Assembly (NCBI GenBank): GCA_013339895.1
Contig: JABACO010000023.1
Location: forward strand, 5,866,061 to 5,930,060
Source: Ephydatia muelleri
Taxonomy: Eukaryota > Porifera > Demospongiae > Spongillida > Spongillidae
Direction of reading: 5' to 3'
Length of the DNA stretch: 64,000 nt
The notes beneath the pieces were generated by a model. That model saw only the letters and a list, made by a program, of their open reading frames with translations, was not told the DNA's origin and made no database searches. The position numbers and the translations under genes are program-made. Below are positions 22,927-36,130 of the stretch, in pieces; the stretch's first letter is position 1, and each line of letters starts with the position of its first letter.

Positions 22927-25900
22927 TGCGTAAGCTGGTCAGTGCATGGGATAACAAAGCAAAATATTGACCACATCCTTTCCATCTCAACATCACATGC
23001 TATTCTGCTTTAGTATCGTTAGCACTGTACCCCCTTCGTATCACAGTACAGTATGATTAGTCTTTGCTCTCATTCTCCTAGGTGTGGTTTTTTTGATAGG
23101 ATGGAGTGTCTACAATTTGCATTACGTGCCAGTCTTACTGATTTAGAAACTAAGAGAGAGAGAGAAATCCAGCCACTCTCAGTTGTAATGCTGGACTCTG
23201 AGCACAAGGTATGTGGATGCTTGAGCACCTTTTTGTGTACGAGTGAATACTTCTGTTACTTGAAACGTAACATCTACAGTTATGGTGCTGGAGTCCAAGC
23301 AAAAAGGGAAACACTCCAAGCATTGTATCGGGACTGGCGAAGCTCAATGGTTTGCATATTTTATTCTTCGTCCATTGAACATTCCGTTACATAAATATAT
23401 GTTTTTTGTAGCAACCTCATTTGCACTTGGAAAATCTCTAACTGTTGTGACAGGTACACATTAATGCAGTACACACATAGCTAACTCCCTCACTCCACTG
23501 GTGACGTGTTTGCAGTTGGGTAGTGTCCGTTCATTACTGGTGACATCACCATTGATCTTATTCCCTTCAGTTCAAGGAGAAGCCTATACTGGCCCCCTGC
23601 ATTCTGATGGAGCACACTTGTCAAAAATGAGCCACGTACAAAATGCCACTGCAATTTTTACAGACTTCAAAGGCAATAACTTTGCCTACCTTCAGAGTGT
23701 GTACAGGTCTGTTCATTTGATTGCTGAAGGCATTGGAGTGTTTCACTTCTGCCAGTGCTCTGGAAATGTTGTGGGTAGCTTTTTAAATAATGTTAACATT
23801 TGGGCTGTCCATGTATGATATGAAAGAGCACAAAGTTTCACTGGCAGAGTATTGCATCCATGGTACTCTACTCCACTTGAAGATTGTACATCTGAATATA
23901 GTTAACAATGATACCTGCATGCATGCCACACACACACAGACACACACACACAGACACACACACATACACAGACACACACAACACACATAAAAACACACAC
24001 ACTAATTTCAATAGCCATCAGAGGCTTCCATAGTGGCAATAGCATACATGTGGGTCTATTAATTAAACCTCACTAGAGTTAAACTAAGTTAATCATAAAG
24101 GCCGGCTAAAGCCGTGGTTCTATACCCATTGATCCAACATGGGATAAGGATGAGCATGTCCTTACCCCAAGTACATGTGCCATATGCTAATGTATGCAGC
24201 ACCTGGCCTAGTTTCCTGTATCCATTGATGTTGAATAATGATTTATCCTATGCTTGCTGTCATAATCATTTGGATAAGTTCATTTCTGCATATCATCTGC
24301 ATATATTCAGTGTTGTAGGTTGGATACAGATTATCATATTATACTGTCTCTATTTATAGTGATGCTTGTCGTTCCTAAGAGGTATTACCTTGTCTACGTA
24401 GTTTGTATACGAGTGTATGCACGTCATTATGAAACTGTCACTGTTGTACAACTCATGTTTACTTAATGCTTGTTGACCAACATGTATAGAATAGGTGTAC
24501 AGACTATTAATGTCCTGATATCAATTCTTGAATGTTTTTTGATGTCTTATCTTTAAGCATTATTGGACATGCTAGAAGTAGAAATGAATCCTTACTAGGT
24601 GCATACCACAAACTACAATTTTCATGAGGTTGGGGGGGAGGATTATCTTCCAACTTTGTACAACTTCAAGAGCTACAGTATACATATACATGATATTATG
24701 CTGTTATGTTTCCAATGTGACATGGTTAGTAGGAGGCCTTAAAGTTTGGTGGGCCCAAACAAACAAGTTTTTGGAAAAGTTTCATCTATCATAAACGATT
24801 TTAATTCAAGTGGTGTTCTGTGCTATTGAAGGTGTGTACATGCAAAATACACCATGTTACACGGTTCTAGCTACTAATAATCTTTATACATGATTAGTTA
24901 GTGGCATATTGTTATAAATGGAACCCATCAACATTGATTCTTTGCAAAAAAAAAATCAACCCTAAAGCAGTATCAGATTCCAAAGGCTGCAATATTTGTA
25001 GCACTAATCATGTGTTAATAATGGATGTGTTAATGTGTGTGAACCAACAGCACATCCAATTAATTAGTTGCTAGAGTCAAGGTTGTATGAATAAATACAT
25101 TCATTGGCAGGGGAGTGTCTGAGCATTGAGGGTGGGGGAGGGTTGACGCAACACCTCTCTCCCTATAAATAACTGTATTATTCTATTATGGTTTCAGTTT
25201 GGCTACATTTCAAATTGTAAATATGCAAACACGTAAATTACATGTACATACATGTAGTCAGTTATGAAGTCACGTCAGATGGATCAACTTTTTCCATGCC
25301 ATACATGTAGTCCAGTGTTGTTCAAAACCCCACCACATTGATGATGCCGCATTTTGATGTACAAACATCGATTTTAGGGTCTCTGTTATTAACCACTGAT
25401 AAACTGCAGCTGGTTTTGATTCTTTTTTGCAATGCTAGGGGGGGGGGGGGGGGGGGCATTTTTGTTACAGATACTCTACATGTATTGTTTGTGGTATGCA
25501 CTACCATGCAACACCATTTGATACCATGTACTGGACAGTGGTTAGGTATAATTATTGTGAACAAAATATTAACTTTTATTTGTATTTAGATGATTTGTTG
25601 AGCTTTCATTTCAACTAGATAAAATGTTTCTTAAGTTCCTGCTACCAGCACCACCATTCCAAATGTGCTAATCACTGCCAACTCAAGCATTGAAGTCACC
25701 CTGCAGTCACATGGAGGGACATTATTTCTGAGGGTCGAAATAGAAAGCATGTTATTTTGCTTTGAAAGTTGGAAGGTTCACAGAGTTTTAAAAAGGCTTT
25801 TAACGATGGTTGAAGCTTTAGCTGGGTGACTATTGCTCTGTGGTTACAACATTGAGGCTTCTGTTATGAATTTCATCAACCACAATGCCAACTTCTCTGT

Positions 25901-28900
25901 ATCTTGGAGACCCAGTAGGTTGACCAGATGAGAAGAAAGTATAATTGTTTTCAACCGATGAACCTTTGTTTCGTAGTCGAGATTCACTGAGTTCTATTAT
26001 TTCAGTCTGGAGATGACAATATTCATTTATACTCACAGTAGACCATCGAGATGGAGCACCAGGAAACCCTTTGTGTTTGATAGGTCCAATAGGGAACGAA
26101 TGTTCTGGCAGCCAAAATGTAGCAGTCATGAAAGCAGCGGTGGTGTTAGGGCTACATGGTACATGGTAAAGTTGCAGCCCTTAATTAATGTTCTCCATTA
26201 TTAATTCCTAATGCTCTTCATTATTGATTCGAGCTCACCATTATTTACAGAGTGCTGCAAGCGCATGCTGCAGGTGTTAATACATACAACAAATACAAGA
26301 TGAAGTATTGCAACTCTTATGCATTAGTTATGACAGTTTAACTGAGCCAGTTACTTTTGCCACTTCTCATTACGGCAAGTGAACTCTGCAGCAATGCGGT
26401 CGACCTCATCTGTAAACATGCATATATTTTTATCCTCTCTGCTGACATTGAATTCTGTAGGTACTGTATTTGATATTAGCACGAAGCAATTTCAAAACTT
26501 CTTGAACATCGTCCAAGTTTTCACTCGAGTGCACCCAGGGCCAGAGTTAGCTGCTGCATGTATCAAGTAATTTGGACCTCAAATACAGAGTAAAGTTTTT
26601 TGGTCAAACTGTTTGCTGATTTCACTGATGCTAAATAATTATTGTCGATAAGGTTATAGCCGTAAATGTAAATCACTTTGTAAGATTCTTTTGGGATCTG
26701 AATGTTGCTGGTCTATCACCAGAGTCGAACATTTTAGGAGATCGGTGTGCTCTGGAAGCTGTGGATGTGACACTGACAGTTGCAGCTTGTAGTATCAAAC
26801 TCTGCATCACTCTTCTTCGCATTAGTTGTTTGCACTGAAGTAATGCCACAAGCTTTTTTAGCAGCACATAACTGTTAATGCTTTTGGACTGAAGGGTGCA
26901 GCTTAGGTTGTCAGTTGTGATAAAACTATCTAGCACAAGTCCAAACAGCAAAATGAATCATTCCATACTTATATGGATGCCTCCTGCCTTGGCCGGATAC
27001 ATCAACTCATTTGATCACCAGCCTGCTAAGCACGTCAAAACTCACTCCATCTGGTCCTCACCAAAAGTTGCTTCAATACTCTATTAGTAGTCTATAGTAT
27101 ACACTTGCCAAAAGAAACCTGAAATTGAAATCTACAGTGAATTAACATCAACTTAATCACTGTCATTAATAGCTTATCTTGACTTTGTGTGCTAGCTTGC
27201 CGTGCAAAATGGTTTGACATGATACCAATCAATTGCCTGCTGGTTAATTACTATAGAGTATATAATCGTATGGTAATAGGATTAGGGCTATGCCCTACCT
27301 TCGGGTCGGACTACCTGTTCCGATGCCATTTGGGTAGTTGAGGATTCCTAACAAAGCACACTACAAATTGCCACTAAACATTCCTGCAGAGATCTAGCTA
27401 TGAACCTTCCAAACACACATCACGCAGACAGACAGACAGACAGACAGACAGACATACATACATACATACATACATACATACATACATACATACATACATA
27501 CATACATACATACATACATGCAGACATACATACATACATAATAATAATTATTATTATATGCCATTGCATTATACAAGTATAACATGTTTGGAGGAAGAGA
27601 CTAGAGAACGTATATCACCAAGCTAACAACATTCAAAGTTCTACAGCATCTACATCTGATTTTGACCAAGGATGTGGATTTACGGAGATGGATTTTTACT
27701 CCTTTTGCGCATGTAGACCTGAAGTGGCAATCTGAGGCTGGACATAACACAGAGTGGGCATAGTTGTTAGTAGATGTTTCACCATCCTGTTCCTTGTGTT
27801 TGTGATGTTGATGTATCTTAATGTCTTTTATAGAGTTCGAAGTAAAGGGCATAGAGGGACAGGGCACGAAAAGTCATTAGGAGGGTGGGTAGCCCTTGCA
27901 TGTTGACCATGTTTTTGGGTGTTATGACTTTTAAGATATTTCGCACTTGTGAAATATATATTACAAATAGCACAATAGCAGCTATGCTGTAGGGAGGATA
28001 CATACATACATACATACATACATACATACATACATACATACATACATGCAGACATACATACATACATATGTACATGCATACATACATTTTATCCACATGC
28101 AGGAAGAATCCTTCAATTGTCTAATGATATATTTAAAACGTGGTGGATTTTATAGATCACAATACATTCTCATGAGATGTTTTATATTTAGGCCATCTAA
28201 GATATAATAGACAGTTTGACCTTAGAGGTGTTGCTAAAATTTGTGTTGGCATGATTGATTGATTGATGTGAGATGAATTGTTCAAATACAACATACATGT
28301 ATTTACATGTACATGTGCACTGTACTCTATCTGTACATGTACAAGTAAATCATCTACCTCAGCCACGTAAAGGGTAGTGGGTGACAATTTAGGGGAAATG
28401 TTTAGGAATCATCTTTAAATTATTACAGTGCACATGTTATTTGTTTGCTCATGAAGTGTACATGTACATGTGTATTCATTTGCATGTATTTGGTTCCTTT
28501 CTAGACCTCCTACTCTTCCTCAAGTCAGTGCTTCTACATTGGCACAAGACTTCTGTTCCATATTGGATGATGGGCATCTGAATGATATTACTGTTTCTCT
28601 GATGAACCAGGTGAGTGCCGTGATTGCACTGTTTGTGATGAGGTGCTGTTGTGTATCTTTGCAGCGGGGACATCCAGGTTTTATTGCTCACAAGGCTGTC
28701 CTGGCTTCATGCAGTTCTGTGCTGCGTACCTTGTTGGAGGGGCACACAACACACTCGCTGCCAGCTGGAGTGAAAAGCTTCACTGATGCTGGGCTTGTCC
28801 TAGACACAGGCTGTCTGCAAGCAGTGAAGGCTCTCTTGTACTTCATGTATGGGGCTCAAGTCACTATCACCTGCAACAAGGACCCATCGGGTATGGTGAG

Positions 28901-31900
28901 AGTAAGACCTGGAGACCACCATGGACCAAATGTATGTTTGGTGTCACTTTTTCTCTTCTGTCAGCTGTTATTTATGCATGCATGTCCTAGTTGGAGCCTC
29001 CTGACCATACCTCTGGAGAGATCTGTGAAAAGGTCATATATTGCGAATCTGCTCGCAATGTGCTGCATGAGCTCCTCATCCTTGCGAGTCACTTCAGGAT
29101 GGATAGTTTGAAGAAGCAGTATGTGTGCTGTGCGTTTGTGTGTGTTCTCACATGTATGTGTATGTATGTGTGTGGTACAGAATTAATGATGCACTGGACT
29201 TAAAGAAATCCAAGTTAACATCAGTCACACTACCTGCCAGTCTCCCTGCCATCCATGAAGGCAGTGCATTTGCTGACCTTGTGCTGGTGTCTTCTGAGGG
29301 AACACACATGTCATGCCACCGATGTGTTCTTGTTGCACGATCTGGTGAGAGATTAGTGATAATGGAGACTCCATTGCGGACCAGTATGAAGAGGGAAATG
29401 GGTGGAGTTAGTGTACCAAGTCTCTTACTATTGATTAGGTGTGCACTACTGGAATTTTGATGTGACCTTGTTTAGTGTGACCTATTTTTAATTATCTATG
29501 TACATGTACATGTACATGTTTTGAATGTTCAGGCTTTTTAATGGCAAGATTTATCTACAACATAATGTGATTGTGTTTAAAAATGGTGTTAAATAATATC
29601 TTGCAGAATACTTCAGTAGCATGCTTTTGATGGGATGGAGAGAGGTAGGTGCTGCAACACACATGAGCTACAACTTAACTTGGCCATTTTTGTTATGTAA
29701 AGTCATCAGATGCTTCTAGGAAGCTCAACCTAATGATCAGCCATCACGTCTTGCAAGCAGTGATGGACTACATTTATACTGACAAAGTCTCAGCTAACTG
29801 TATGGCATGTTGACCAACTGTCTCCTGACTTGAGTATTGAAACATTGGCATTTATGCTTTTGCTCTCAGATTCACAGTCAATTGAATCGATTAGTGCAGT
29901 GTTGGTTGTTGCTGATCAGGTTTGTGTTGTGGGAGTGGATGACACTGATTACATCATTCCATTTTGGCAATCATTATCTGATTGCAAATAGTAATACATG
30001 TATCTGTGCATTGTGAAATGTGTGTATGGCTAGGGATGAGATGTGTTTTTAGCCATTGGGTAGCAGTCATTGTTGCATGCTGTAGCTCAAGTTTCGTAAT
30101 AAGACATTGTCACTCCCCACTCCCCTGTTTGCAGCTGTTGATGACACGTCTCAAGGAGACCTGCGAACAAGCTTTAGCTAACACCAGTAAGTTAGCTATA
30201 TGCTATATTTAAACATATTGCACAGAATTTTTGTTCACTTTTATGACAGCACACTTTGCATAACTTTATCCTTTTCTGCAGTTACCCTTAAAAATGTTGC
30301 TGACATTGCTCACTTTGCGGTTACATATGGTGCAGACCAGTTGAAGAAGGCATGTTTGCAGTTCATTTGCATCAATGCCACATCCCTTCTTGATGGAAGG
30401 TTGGTACCCTCTGAAAATCAGGTCATAAATGTACATGGGAACTTAAGAACTAGCAATGCTGTGAATTTCACTTTGACATTTATTGTATTTCCTTTGGGCA
30501 GGGAAATGAGTGCAGCCCACATACGGGGACAGATTTTAATCATTATCACTTTGTACCGATACACTTTGGTAATGGAAGTCATAAAAGTTTGGGACTCCTT
30601 GAGGGGGCTTCCTGTGTCGTAGGTGGCATTGTAGATGCCGCTGATAGAGGACCGACTATGGACTATGTTGGTCCTCTTCCTGGGATAATATTCAACTGAG
30701 ATCCTATATTTACTTTTTTAATGATAGTGTTAGTAACAAGTGATAATTATGTTAAATTATTTATAGGTTGAGAAGGGGTTATTTTACACCCTTATCTTTT
30801 AATTAATTTTTAACTAACTAGAATAAAAGTGAATAAAAGCTATGTTAATAAATGGAGTGGGGAATATATTAGCTATGCTATTAGTTTAATTGTGAATTCG
30901 GTACATTAGATTTTCAGCCATTTCTGATTTATCAGTGACGCCTAATATTAATAGGGAAGATGTAACCATAATCTGTTAACTATTGGGAGGCAGTAGGGAA
31001 ATCAGCCCAATTAGGATTACATACTTGGCTTCCTGATGCGTATCTGCTTTAATTCACGCAGCTACTATGGTTACAGTGGTTATGGTTTGTGGAATATTTA
31101 ATTATTCTACAAGCTTATTTCATTTAATGAATCATCATTTTTTAAGGCTTTATTTTTTTTAAGTACTGCTTCTGTAATACATGCTGCAAGTTTATGCACA
31201 GCAATCATAGCATAATAATAGTGCAAACTTTATTAAATACTGATAAAATCAACAAAAATAATGTTAATTAGCATGAACTAATAATGTGCAATGTGTACTA
31301 TGATTACCTTGCACAATAAAAGTCCAAAAGTATAATCAATTATTTCAATTGTTACATTTTTGTTAAGAAATTCAAATCACCAAATCAAATGTGATAAACC
31401 TCACACAATCAAGAAGTTTTGCAGTTAATAACTCACTATTGAATTTAATTGCTTGTATCAGTTATCAAGTTATGTTACTGTCAATATGAGGTAAGCAATT
31501 AAGTAGCTTGAAATGGAATTGATCCAAACGAGATCATGTGACAATAGTACTTGTCTATAATGCATAATACTTCTAAACCTAGGTGAGATTTACTCCAATC
31601 CTTGAGTTCTATGTTGAGCACAATATACTATGTAGACTATCCTCCTATGAATTGGGGAGACTTTTCAGCCTTGTTCAATAATTGTGATCATATAAAATGG
31701 TAGATATCTCTATCATATTTAAAAAAATAGTCTCAACTGTCTAGTAAAAAGCGCAATGCTCAAAATCATAATTATCTGTACCAAATAATTTAAATGAAAT
31801 TGCTGATTATTAAAGGTGCTAACTGTTTTCAAAATCCAATTCATTGCACAAGGTCTTGCACTCTATTATGTACTTTGGTTGAATACTTTTCTTGTGTGCA

Positions 31901-34052
31901 TGGTGATATTCCCCTTTCTTCAAGATATTTGGATTCTTTGGACTCTTCACTTTTTGATGAATTGTCAGCAACATGCCATCATATGGTATAGTGTGTGCAT
32001 GTTGCTTACCCGTGTTGTCACCAACCTGTTTCATCCCATCACAGGTTGATGTTAATGTTAAAAAACAGCAGATCAAATTTGCACGTGAGTCGTTACATGA
32101 AGTTTTGATCAATCACTAATTTACATATACTCAAACAAGACGTGTCAGTTTGTGCTGTACTTTAAGGTCAGCTTTCTACTGCTATGTGCAGTGTGTTCCA
32201 ATTAGCATTATGAAGATGCCCGCGTTATCACAGTAACTATAATAGACCCAGTTGTCCTAAAGATGGGTAGTACTACATTGTCCTTTACCAACACAGACCC
32301 TGATCAGTCCATGCTACCTATGTCATACTTTGCGGATGATGACGAGGACATATCTGAGACAAAGGAAACAAATATGCAGCGAGATACTCGTGACAGAACA
32401 GTATGGTTAGTGGGACTTTCCTGTGCCTGCTATTCAATGTGCCCACAAACATGAATGTGTGTGTTAATTTGTTTCACCTGTATATGCAGCTCAATGGAAG
32501 ACACCTCATCTTCTTTGATGGTACGACCAGTTGTGTCTGGAAAGAAGAAACGTCGACGTAAATATAGTGCAGGAGATCAACTTGCATCCTCGCCAGTGGG
32601 TGCAGGTACTCCCCTGGTCTGTGGTCACAACACATCCTCCCCACCAACTTCCCCTGCTGAAAAAGATGTGGAAAATGTTGAAAGTCCTAAAGTCTCCGTG
32701 CGAAGCTTTCAGTTTAAAAGTCAAATTGATAGTTCTGATATGGAAAGAAAGAGCACTGTTGGTAGAGGAGCATGGAGTGCTACTAGGTTAGTGTTATGGT
32801 TATTAGATAGCAGTAGCATGCCTTGTGTTCCGTTGTCACTAGAGTGCTAGAATGTCAATATCAAGCGTAATGGATGCCTCAAAGTTGTATATGCATGTGC
32901 ATGTATGCTCGTGTAGCCCCCTATCCATAAAAGGAACTTCCAGTCTGAGAGAAATAATGGCACATGAAGAGTTGCTGATCCAGGTAGCTAAGTTCATCAA
33001 CATGCCTGACATCAATTACATCCATCTATACATGTAGAAGCCATCAGCAAAACCGCCAAATGTTCTAGAACTGAGGTACAATGAATTGCATTTTAAATGC
33101 TACTGCAAATTATATCCTATGTGTGTAGTACACAGAGCCCACCAACCAAGGTCCTTTCTCCAGCCAAATCTAACCTTGGACTGACCACTTCTCTTGGATT
33201 AACTAGTCCTCCCTCGAAGCTGAGCCCATGGTAAGACTTTTTAATGACAGACCTTACTTGAGTACTTACACTCAACGATAATGGTCAATTCTGTTTACCA
33301 ATACCACAATTAAAGCACCCACGATTCTAAATCATGAATTATTGAACTGGCATTTGTGATCTCTGCATGTGCAAACTCCCAAAACATATAGCCTTGCAAG
33401 CATAGGTATTGCTGTCAAGCAGAAGTGGTGGCCGTCTTATTCCCTCCGCTCCACCAGTTTTTCTCTATTTCATTTAAACGTCACTCATCAAGAGAGCTTG
33501 TTTTTCTGCTGAAATATACCTGTAGTTATTATTATAATGATGTACAGTACATGTATGTCACAGTTGAATCGCATTTGCATTAGGTCAAGCAATAGTATTG
33601 TAAAGACACCTGCTGTTTCATTGAAAGAATTAATGGCCACTGAAGAGAAAAAGAGCAGACCAGTTGCAGTGGAGTCCATGGCAACATCTCCCAATGAAAA
33701 GTTTGTGTGTCGTGAGAAAAAGCTATATACCACATTTGTAAACACGTTTTTCCTTTAGGAGTTTTGTGAGGCGACAACCACCTGCTATTGTGTACCCTTG
33801 TGTGTCATTTGCTTCCATCATTGAGGCACAGGAGAAAGCAGAAATGAAGCACAAAAAGTATCTACCAATACAATAACTGAATACATGTTACAAGTGTACA
33901 TGTATTGTTCATACCACAGGAGCTGTAGCAAGTCATTACATTTGATACAAATAGAAGAACAAGCCATCCTTCAAATTGAGGCCTTATATTGTGCTCGCAA
34001 CAATCCTGATGAGTGGATTACAGTGCAGCGTTGTGCAACCAATGCTTTATAG
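20374..34052 (+). CDS. IBTK: Inhibitor of Bruton tyrosine kinase (IBTK) orthologue, 31 exons
   Basis: Ankyrin-RCC1-BTB-BTB protein of about 1,211 residues (human about 1,350). Vertebrate IBTK binds BTK and serves as a CUL3 adaptor. Exons: 20374-20700, 20816-20906, 20971-21080, 22042-22152, 22202-22287, 22349-22445, 22507-22653, 22701-22828, 23082-23208, 23280-23349, 23412-23453, 23571-23706, 28505-28610, 28665-28931, 28991-29118, 29181-29344, 29607-29644, 29703-29799, 29870-29919, 30135-30186, 30282-30399, 31925-31985, 32045-32084, 32216-32405, 32490-32786, 32917-32983, 33038-33075, 33129-33230, 33584-33700, 33759-33857, 33920-34052. All joins keep frame. Ankyrin repeats cover residues about 45-145 (SGWTPLHRSLFFGH), RCC1 repeats about 145-410 (CKFHSVFLSKAGRV), BTB1 about 500-655, BTB2 about 690-830 (CHRCVLVARSEYFSSML). 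A basic KKKRRRKY stretch follows, and the conserved tail is FASIIE..IQIEEQAI. The three-codon ATGGCGGAATAG at 20337 is an upstream reading frame. Confidence 0.93.
22873..22926 (+). repeat. (TG)n microsatellite
   Basis: TG dinucleotide run with one TTT interruption, in IBTK intron 8. Confidence 0.9.
23927..24001 (+). repeat. (CA)n microsatellite
   Basis: CA-rich run with GACA and TACA interruptions, near the start of the large IBTK intron 12. Confidence 0.9.
25438..25456 (+). repeat. Poly-G run (19 bases)
   Basis: Uninterrupted G tract in IBTK intron 12. Its complement parallels the C runs found near transposon remnants elsewhere in the window. Confidence 0.85.
25830..26951 (-). other. Candidate antisense exons inside IBTK intron 12
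   Basis: Blocks on the minus strand look exon-like. 26951-26673 is open for 92 codons. About 26536-26473 encodes ENLDDVQEVLKLLRANIKY; a 63-bp GTACCT..TTTACAG intron joins it in frame to NEVDRIAAEFTCRNEKWQK and a stop near 26354. Further on, 26129-25830 is open and starts MTATFWLPEHSFPIGP, with a possible GTGAGT donor after PSRWST. I do not recognise the protein. These could be a nested gene, two small genes or chance; the spliced 26.5-26.35 kb join is the strongest part. Confidence 0.3.
27426..27540 (+). repeat. (GACA)n(TACA)n microsatellite
   Basis: Begins as GACA repeats and continues as TACA repeats, with a single TGCA/GACA interruption. In IBTK intron 12. Confidence 0.95.
27600..27990 (-). 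pseudogene. C2H2 zinc-finger fragment between two TACA arrays
   Basis: On minus, from about 27990 leftward, the translation shows CAICNIYFTSAKYLKSHNTQKH (a complete C-x2-C..H-x4-H finger), then FSCPVPLCPL leading, after a frame change near 27845, to KDIKIHQHHKHKE, then CPASDCHFRSTCAKGVKIHL. The spacing fits three fingers of the C-x2/4-C type. There is no start codon or closure. It could be an N-terminal finger block of an RLE-type LINE or a decayed zinc-finger gene. Confidence 0.45.
27999..28086 (+). repeat. (TACA)n microsatellite
   Basis: TACA repeats with TGCA/GACA and ATGTACATG interruptions, resembling the array at 27426-27540. Confidence 0.95.
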
Positions 34053-34869
34053 TACGACATGCTCAAACAGTGTCCTTTTGAGCAACATAAGTGAGCACAA
34101 GAATCGTAATTGTGGTTATGTGTCTGTCTCATAACTGCACATTTTCAAGTGCATGAACCTCTTATTTATTAATGTATAGTACATGTGGGTCAGTCTCCGC
34201 GAAAGTGATACTGCATTTATCGGGTGTTGTATCAGAGATGTATTACCGTAATATAATATTTATATCTCTGCTCAAGCTCCTCATTATCCAATAATTAAGT
34301 AGATCACTCGATCTGTGTTGTCCATTTTGATGACCTGGTACATGTTATGTCAGAGAATATCAAGGGTCACACTTTCTCAATGAATTTCACTCCTTTTCTA
34401 TATCCAAGCGCGTATTTTGTGAACACTGCCATAATTCGATACGCGCCCGCTTTGTTTTCGGGTTGTACCAACTCGTTTTCGGCAGAGATCTATATATGAT
34501 CTCTGTTTTCGGGTAGTGACATCTCGTACATGTCGCACATGTACAGGCCAGATTAATAACCATATGCCATACCAGGCCGAGGCCTTGGTAATATCGCTAA
34601 TAGTTTTCCGACGATATTGTCGATAGATAAATATCCGCAATCGACACGTTTCCTGGAGGTGAAGCAAATACATATAATCAGGAAACGTGCATTACATGTA
34701 ATGGATCTATCTAGTTGTCTATGCAAGTGCATGGTTATAAATGTTGAATGTTAAGAGATATTAGTTAGTTGTGCGTATCTTGTACATTGAAAGTAATACA
34801 AATTGACTGCAATAATCTATGTGTGAAAGTGAAAGCATCAGATGAAATGGCTGCACAAGTTATTAGAAA
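34053..34869. other. Intergenic stretch after IBTK
   Basis: No gene seen. 34399-34640 is locally G+C-richer. A short hairpin (CACGTTTCCTG .. CAGGAAACGTG) spans about 34648-34690. Confidence 0.4.
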
Positions 34870-34896
34870 CCCCCCCCCCCCCCCCCCCCCCCCCCC
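34870..34896 (+). repeat. Poly-C run (27 bases)
   Basis: The longest homopolymer in the window, in intergenic sequence before the inverted-repeat elements. Confidence 0.9.
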
Positions 34897-35023
34897 TCCC
34901 TAATGACATCACTTTGGTGCCAGCTAGCATCTATTTGCACACCATGTCGACATAAATTACATGCAAGAATGCTTGGAATACAAATCAATGACTGTTCACA
35001 TCATGCCAGTTCAGTTATTGGTG

Positions 35024-35212
35024 AGCCACTGTCCCACACAATACACAAAGTCCACTCCACACACACACATTTGAGCAGTGGGCGTAAATAAAACCTAGCT
35101 AACTATTTAGAGCTGGTGAGCCCACACTAGCTAGCCCTCGGAAAAACCTTTCTGAAGGAAAATAATAATAATAATGTGGAGTGGACTTTGTGTATTGTGT
35201 GGGACAGTGGCT
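35024..35212. mobile_element. Short MITE with 38-bp inverted ends
   Basis: 35024-35061 is the reverse complement of 35175-35212, with no mismatch by eye: AGCCACTGTCCCACACAATA.. against ..TATTGTGTGGGACAGTGGCT. The centre is AT-rich and non-coding. Its right end overlaps the first base of the TTATAA that flanks the large inverted-repeat element, so one inserted at the very edge of the other. Confidence 0.75.
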
Positions 35213-35217
35213 TATAA
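35212..35217 (+). repeat. TTATAA target duplication, left copy
   Basis: Matches 40931-40936 on the other flank. The hexamer is palindromic, so its border with the terminal repeat could shift by a few bases. Confidence 0.6.
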
Positions 35218-35924
35218 TGTTATAAAAATGCATCACGGTTGAATTCCTATAACTCCGTAAAAGTTTAACCTATCAACTTTCTTTTTCGAACACTTCATGC
35301 CACACCACTTCTCTCTAAGAAAATCGATTTTGGTGTGTTATCCTTGCTCCTTGCCGACGTTGCAAGGAACGATACCCCGAGGGGTTCGAAATCCAGGTAG
35401 CTCCCGCAGGAGAGTCCAAATCGCTTCAAAATCGATATGCACGTAATAGAGTCCTGTCACTATTGATTTCTGCAGATCGTTGATTTTTACGCCTTCCGTT
35501 ATGGAGATATAGTGATGCAAAGTAAGTCCACTTTTTTCGCCCGAGCACATGAATATTCAACTACTTCCTGTAGGATAACCTAGCCGCACTTACAAGGCAC
35601 CACCCATGCCGTTGAGTCACGCATCGTTAAATAACCGGTCAGTGTAAAGCTGTTATAATGTTACGGTTGTTATTCGCGATATAGATGAACAATATGGCGA
35701 CACGTAATATGAGAGAAGACGAGCTCGTTGCGTTTAGTTCCGCGGAGGAGTTCGAACGCTACGAAAACGACGACATTCTAGACAAATTCGACGAAGACGG
35801 AGAGATTGAGAGTGGTAGTGATTGCTGCGATGGTGGTTGTAGCAATGATGAGGGTAATGGCGATGCCTTCCATGAGGACAGTGATTGTGATGTTGGTGAT
35901 GGAGATGGTAGTGATGATAGTGAT
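35218..35924 (+). repeat. Left terminal inverted repeat (707 bp) with transposase 5' coding start
   Basis: Reverse complement of 40223-40930 with about eight mismatches by eye. It contains the ATG at 35685 followed by NNMATRNMREDELVAFSS and an acidic, DGD-rich run. So the arm carries the same 5' coding start as the functional-side arm, reading inward on plus. After 35924 the arms diverge and the left frame does not continue into a matching gene. Confidence 0.9.
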
Positions 35925-36130
35925 GCCAGCACCACAGCTGCCAGGCTGATTGAAAAAAAAAATTTATGCAGAAGGCTGACCATCACCACCACAGCAGTAT
36001 CCTTGCCAGCATGCTCTGCCTCATCAAAAAGACACTTGATGAAACAGTGGCTCACAACACACGCCAAACACCTGGAACTTGCAGACAAGAAGGTGCCTTG
36101 CTGCTTTGAGTTGTGAGGCAGTGACACCTG
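35925..36130 (-). pseudogene. Second, diverged copy of the DUF7869 core segment
   Basis: On minus this reads SFDYCQQVSLPHNSKQQGTF, then GVCCEPL-type and DEAEHAGKDTAVVV blocks in shifted frames. It parallels 39090-38885 of the main gene, in the same orientation. It lies directly inside the left inverted repeat, which suggests the left arm came from a deleted sister copy. Clear nucleotide similarity (GTGGCTCACAACACAC.CCAAACACCTGGA) supports the pairing. Confidence 0.7.

Noticed and set aside
27426-28086. Long tyrosine/histidine-rich open frames over the TACA arrays
   Set aside because: They are translations of a tetranucleotide repeat and exist in several frames on both strands.
28290-29520. 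Repeated TGTACATGTACA-type palindromes in IBTK introns as protein-binding sites
   Set aside because: The phrase recurs across the window in unrelated introns and flanks, so it looks like a genome-wide composition habit.
10880-34896. C or G homopolymers at 10880, 13675, 25438 and 34870 as a common regulatory signal
   Set aside because: Two lie beside transposon remnants and the others have no shared flank; simple slippage or element tails explain them.
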